The notes under the pieces were generated by a model. The model did not search any database. It was not told the origin of the DNA and worked only from the letters and a program-made list of their open reading frames with translations. From contig JBNKLQ010000058.1 of assembly GCA_050292445.1 (NCBI GenBank), forward strand, positions 1-26,069: DNA of 26,069 bases, written 5' to 3'. The position numbers and the translations under genes are program-made. Positions 23,525 to 26,069 of the stretch are shown piece after piece. Within the stretch, counting starts at the first letter, position 1, and every line of letters begins with the position of its first letter. The DNA is from Leptofilum sp050292445 (GTDB lineage: Bacteria; Chloroflexota; Anaerolineae; Promineifilales; Promineifilaceae).

Positions 23525-24208
23525 ATGTTCAACCTTATTTTTTTTGTGATTGGCCTGCTCGCGGCCGTTGTAATCAATACCCTGGCCGACTTTTTGCCAT
23601 CCTCCCATACTCCCTTACGCCCGCAGTGGCACACCTGGGGCTGGTCGCAGCGCAAACGGCCGTTCCTCGTTTTCATTTTCACGCCCTTGGTTTTAGGCAG
23701 CTTGCCCTTCTTTTTGGAGAATGTGGTGGATACGGCCGTCAACAGTTTCCACATTTGCGTTCTCATCCTCATCATTGTTACCGATTTAGAGCATAAGCTT
23801 ATTTTTGACGTGATCACGATTCCTGCGGCCGTCATTGCCTTACTTACCAGCTTTCTGGTTAGCCCGGCAGAAAATAACATTCGCTTGGCTGTGATTGGGG
23901 CGATTGCGGGTTATGCCATTTTCTTTTTGCTCTACTGGGTGGCTCAGCTCATTTACGGACCAGGGCGCGGCGCGCTGGGCGCTGGCGATGTGAAGCTGGC
24001 GATGCTGATGGGAGCGATGCTCGGCTTCCACCGCATCTTTTTTGCCCTGATGTTGGGGATTTTACTGGGCGGCATTTTTTCCTTGCTGCTGCTGCTCAGC
24101 CGTCGCGTGAACCGGGACAGTGCCTTGCCTTATGGTCAATATCTGGCGCTGGGGGCCATCATCATGCTTATCTGGGGCGCGCAATATGTCCAGCAATTTT
24201 TAAATTAA
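23525..24208 (+). CDS. Prepilin peptidase-like A24 family aspartic peptidase
   Basis: This 227-residue polytopic membrane protein has about seven hydrophobic segments. The two catalytic aspartates expected of type IV prepilin peptidases are present: Asp87 in IIVTDLEHKLIFD and Asp155 in the GxGD motif of GALGAGDVKLAMLMGA. Such enzymes remove the leader of type IV pilins and pseudopilins at the membrane. The N-terminal cytoplasmic methyltransferase loop with its paired Cys motifs is missing; instead there is a short basic loop (RPQWHTWGWSQRKRPF). It could therefore cleave without methylating, as in archaeal-type or TadV-like enzymes. No pilin gene is nearby. It has no ribosome binding site and may be translated from a leaderless message. 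Confidence 0.9.
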   Translation: MFNLIFFVIGLLAAVVINTLADFLPSSHTPLRPQWHTWGWSQRKRPFLVFIFTPLVLGSLPFFLENVVDTAVNSFHICVLILIIVTDLEHKLIFDVITIPAAVIALLTSFLVSPAENNIRLAVIGAIAGYAIFFLLYWVAQLIYGPGRGALGAGDVKLAMLMGAMLGFHRIFFALMLGILLGGIFSLLLLLSRRVNRDSALPYGQYLALGAIIMLIWGAQYVQQFLN

Positions 24209-24273
24209 CCGCGAAGAACGCAAAGAGCGCAAAGGTTTTTTTAGTTCTACGCATTCTTTGTGCCCTTTGCGGT
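24207..24273. repeat. CGCAAAG-type palindromic repeat
   Basis: The left half has two 9-bp units, AACGCAAAG and AGCGCAAAG, after ACCGCGAAG. The right half carries CTTTGTGC and CCTTTGCGG in inverse orientation. The best stem pairs 24228-24235 (CGCAAAGG) with 24264-24271, and the outer ACCGC (24208-24212) pairs with GCGGT (24269-24273). A T7 run lies in the loop. The repeat overlaps the stop codon of the peptidase gene and supplies a false upstream start for the next gene. Text of this kind is a common dispersed repeat in many bacterial phyla. Confidence 0.75.
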
Positions 24274-24289
24274 AAAAAAGAAAAGGTCT

Positions 24290-24961
24290 ATGGAAGTGAC
24301 GATCATTGAAAAATTGAAGGAAGCGGGCATTGTCGTCGCCTTGCCGGGGGATTTGCCATTGGCAACGATTATTCCCATTGCTGATGCGCTGTTGGCTTCG
24401 CCTATTTTGGCGGTAGATGTAGCCTTTGGTGGCGCAGAACTGCTGCAACTGCTGCATGATTTGCGCCAGCGGGCTGGGGATAAATTATTGATTGGGGTGA
24501 GCGGGGTGGAAACGGCCGTTCAACTCAAATCTCTGCAAGAGTGCCCCATCGACTACATCTCCTCCCCCCGGCTGGATGATGCGCTGCTGGTCAGTTGCCA
24601 GAGCAGTAGGATGGCCTATCTGCCGGGCGTGATTAGCGTTTGGGCAGCGCAAGCTGCGCAGCAAAAGGGCTGTGGCAGCATCCGCCTACGCACGGGTGGT
24701 CCCGGCGGGGCCGATTATGTCCGCGCCATCTGTGAAGTCCAGCCCGATCTGAGTCTCATTGTGGAAACAGAGCTGACTCCCGACGATGTAAGCCGTTACC
24801 AACAGGCAGGCGCGGCAGCACTGGTGGTTGGCACACCGCTTTTTGGTGGTCCCACACAAACGATGGCCGATCTTATCACCCAGGCCAGGGCGTTTAAGCA
24901 AGCATGGCAAACCAGCGACAGTTGGCGGGCGACACAGTTCCCTAACGGCCGTCAAAAATAA
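24290..24961 (+). CDS. KDPG/KHG aldolase family homologue lacking the Schiff-base lysine
   Basis: The 223 residues fold like class I 2-keto-3-deoxy-6-phosphogluconate aldolases (Eda): a TIM barrel beginning EAGIVVALPGD, then PGVIS (112-116), and a late phosphate-binding segment AGAAALVVGTPLF (173-185). Two catalytic positions appear altered. The Eda FKFFPAE strand, which carries the Schiff-base Lys133, aligns with IRLRTGG (131-137), putting Arg at the lysine. The catalytic Glu of IEVTLR aligns with Asp43 in AVDVAFGG. True aldolase activity is thus doubtful; another sugar-acid or phosphate-binding role is possible. The ATG at 24290 is preferred because AAAAGG precedes it; the in-frame ATG at 24260 lies inside the palindromic repeat. 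Its last codons include an ACGGCCGT (NGRQK end). The GNAT gene follows. Confidence 0.75.
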   Translation: MEVTIIEKLKEAGIVVALPGDLPLATIIPIADALLASPILAVDVAFGGAELLQLLHDLRQRAGDKLLIGVSGVETAVQLKSLQECPIDYISSPRLDDALLVSCQSSRMAYLPGVISVWAAQAAQQKGCGSIRLRTGGPGGADYVRAICEVQPDLSLIVETELTPDDVSRYQQAGAAALVVGTPLFGGPTQTMADLITQARAFKQAWQTSDSWRATQFPNGRQK

Positions 24962-24963
24962 GG

Positions 24964-25001
24964 GGAGATTGGAGACTGGAGATTATTAGTCTCTAATCTC
25001 C
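24964..25001. repeat. GGAGATT-type tandem and palindromic repeat
   Basis: Three tandem 7-mers (GGAGATT, GGAGACT, GGAGATT; 24964-24984) are followed by the complementary TAATCTCC. The stem pairs 24978-24985 with 24994-25001 around 8 nt. It fills nearly the whole 50-bp gap between the aldolase-like and GNAT genes. It has the same 7-mer as the repeat inside the acylase gene (6896-6965). Confidence 0.8.
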
Positions 25002-25011
25002 AAAAGTGAAT

Positions 25012-25887
25012 ATGACCCAAGTTACAATACGGCCGTTATCCAGCCACGATGATTACCAACAAACCCGCCAAATCCAGATGATTACTTGGGGCGTCGATGT
25101 CTCGGAAACGATCCCGCCGCTGACGGTGCACGCCTTGCACTACAACGGCGGCACCGCCCTGGGCGCTTACGACGATAACCGGCTGGTGGGTTACGCTTTG
25201 GGCACGCTTGGCACCATTGAAGCACCAAATCGCATTGACCAGATTGCTGCCGCCCGGTTAAAAATGTATTCGGTAATTATGGGCATTTTGCCCGAATACC
25301 AGAGTCAGGGGATTGGCACTCAACTGAAGTTGGCTCAGCGCGAGGCGGCGCTGCACCAGGGCATCCGGCTCATTACCTGGACTTATGATCCACTGGAAAG
25401 CCGAAACGGCCGTCTCAATATCGGCAAGCTGGGGGCAGTGTGCCACAAATATTACCGTGACTTCCACGGGCCAATGGCTGGGCTTAATGCCGGGCTGGCC
25501 AGCGACCGCTTTGAAGTGGAGTGGTGGGTCACCAGCAATCGGGTGGAAGGACGGGTGGCACAGCAAAGACGGCCGTTAAGCCTCGATGCCATGCTTGGGG
25601 CCGGGGCGATTGTCGTCAACGAAGCCCAATTTGATGATGACGGTTTGCTCATCCCCCCGCTTGATTTTGCGCATAGCGAAAATAACCTGCTGCTGGTAGA
25701 AATCCCGGCAGATATTCAGGCACTCAAAGCAGCCGATTTGGCGCTGGCCCAGCAGTGGCGGCAGCATACCCGGCAGCTGTTTGAATATTATTTTGCTGCC
25801 AACTTTGCCGTGACTGACTTTGTGTTTCAGGCGGAGGATAACGGCCGTTCCCGCAGTTTTTACTTGCTCACGCACAACGATTCTTAA
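25012..25887 (+). CDS. GNAT family N-acetyltransferase-like protein
   Basis: The 291 residues have a GNAT fold in the first half. Strand beta-2/3 LVGYALGTLGTIE is followed by the acetyl-CoA site (motif A) KMYSVIMGILPEYQSQGIGTQ, with the Q/R-x-x-G-x-G signature Q97-S-Q-G-I-G102, then TWTYDPLESRNGRLNIGKLGA. The second half is longer than in simple GNATs and matches the general layout of uncharacterised GNAT proteins grouped as COG3375, with no known substrate. The ATG at 25012 is preferred over the GTG at 25006; neither has a Shine-Dalgarno, since the palindromic repeat ends 10 bp upstream. Four exact ACGGCCGT copies (25029, 25406, 25569, 25841) make it the densest gene for this motif. Confidence 0.88.
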   Translation: MTQVTIRPLSSHDDYQQTRQIQMITWGVDVSETIPPLTVHALHYNGGTALGAYDDNRLVGYALGTLGTIEAPNRIDQIAAARLKMYSVIMGILPEYQSQGIGTQLKLAQREAALHQGIRLITWTYDPLESRNGRLNIGKLGAVCHKYYRDFHGPMAGLNAGLASDRFEVEWWVTSNRVEGRVAQQRRPLSLDAMLGAGAIVVNEAQFDDDGLLIPPLDFAHSENNLLLVEIPADIQALKAADLALAQQWRQHTRQLFEYYFAANFAVTDFVFQAEDNGRSRSFYLLTHNDS

Positions 25888-25907
25888 CTCTCTTAAATGG
25901 AAATAGT

Positions 25908-26069
25908 ATGAGCGAAAAACGCATTTACAAAGCCTTACCAGAGCTGTCCCGCGAACGGATAAACGAGGCAATCGAAAATGATGAGATTGAAATTTTAATT
26001 AGCGCCGCATTTGCCGTTGCTACTTATGATTTAGACTGGAAATATGCTCAAGATTTATGTATTCGATTG
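25908..26069 (+). CDS. Start of an unrecognised, possibly HEAT-repeat-like protein (C-terminus beyond window)
   Basis: An ATG 20 bp after the GNAT stop opens 54 codons that run to the edge without a stop (MSEKRIYKALPELSRERI to QDLCIRL). The sequence ISAAFAVATYDLDWKYAQDLC resembles the N-terminal helix pair of small HEAT-like proteins that often sit next to toxins as immunity proteins, but too little is visible to name it. Base composition is clearly more AT-rich than the neighbours (GAA, AAT, ATT and TTA codons dominate) and no CGGCCG occurs, so it may be a recent arrival. The ribosome binding site is weak. Confidence 0.6.
   Translation, partial: MSEKRIYKALPELSRERINEAIENDEIEILISAAFAVATYDLDWKYAQDLCIRL

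Larger units (their letters stand above)
51..25848. repeat. Over-represented palindrome ACGGCCGT scattered through the whole window
   Basis: Counted by eye, 46 exact ACGGCCGT sites occur in 26 kb, plus roughly 20 other CGGCCG hexamers. Base composition predicts about one exact site or fewer. Starts include 51, 432, 847, 1509, 2049, 2446, 2864, 3047, 5215, 5566, 5741, 6286, 7592, 9933, 10408, 10449, 10683, 11691, 12160, 12528, 12809, 13325, 14618, 14879, 16154, 16310, 16793, 16959, 17374, 17939, 18783, 19844, 20223, 21043, 21244, 22169, 22469, 22838, 23656, 23732, 24512, 24945, 25029, 25406, 25569 and 25841. All but 5215 fall in coding sequence. Five are embedded in the exact 16-mer GGAAACGGCCGTTTCC (2442, 13321, 16789, 17935, 21039). 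Confidence 0.95.

Noticed and set aside
24260..24289. Upstream ATG adding ten residues to the aldolase-like protein
   Set aside because: These codons lie in the CGCAAAG palindromic repeat and its A-rich flank. The ATG at 24290 has AAAAGG before it and fits the family start.
51..25848. Spaced ACGGCCGT copies as a CRISPR or other regular repeat array
   Set aside because: Spacing is irregular, copies lie inside unrelated genes in three reading frames, and there are no spacers or cas genes.

Overview
The window looks like chromosomal DNA from a bacterium of roughly 54% GC, most likely a Chloroflexota member of the Anaerolineae/Caldilineae type. This is an inference from gene content: tandem penicillin-amidase family enzymes, a very large membrane-anchored alpha-2-macroglobulin, an SPFH protein with a long coiled coil, and a secreted protein ending in an FLP-type tail. 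No rRNA, tRNA, CRISPR array, transposase or phage gene was seen. Most genes are intact and densely packed in short operons.

Layout. 1-2219 (minus): an S1-domain RNA-binding protein followed by the N-terminal part of an FtsK/SpoIIIE DNA translocase that runs off the left edge. 2425-3755 (plus): a monofunctional biotin-protein ligase (birA) and a very acidic single-pass membrane protein, ending at a strong bidirectional terminator that also closes the convergent SPFH gene (3929-5113, minus). 5335-10032 (minus): two tandem Ntn-hydrolase acylases 6 bp apart, preceded on the same strand by a PAS-LuxR regulator (10170-11177). 11178-11678: a 500-bp non-coding stretch with several hairpins and a possible 12-codon leader ORF. 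11679-12818: a secreted protein. 12837-13002: a MITE-like element with perfect 14-bp terminal inverted repeats. 13157-19318: a 2053-residue alpha-2-macroglobulin homologue without the thioester motif. 19439-19933 (minus): a small haem-binding c-type protein, divergent from an OmpR-type response regulator and histidine kinase (20126-22263). 22378-25887 (plus): a patatin-like lipase, an A24 prepilin peptidase, a KDPG-aldolase homologue lacking its Schiff-base lysine, and a GNAT acetyltransferase. The right edge has the AT-richer start of an unrecognised gene.

The most striking signal is not a gene. The palindrome ACGGCCGT occurs 46 times by eye in 26 kb, 45 of them inside real coding sequences, and often extends to the 16-bp palindrome GGAAACGGCCGTTTCC (five exact copies). 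Its three reading frames leave recurrent peptide signatures (ETAVS, NGR/DGR, RP) in unrelated proteins. This resembles the cyanobacterial HIP1 palindrome in behaviour but has a different sequence. At least six other small palindromic repeat types lie in intergenic gaps. One of them sits in frame inside an acylase, just upstream of the catalytic serine, in the segment that this family normally excises during maturation.
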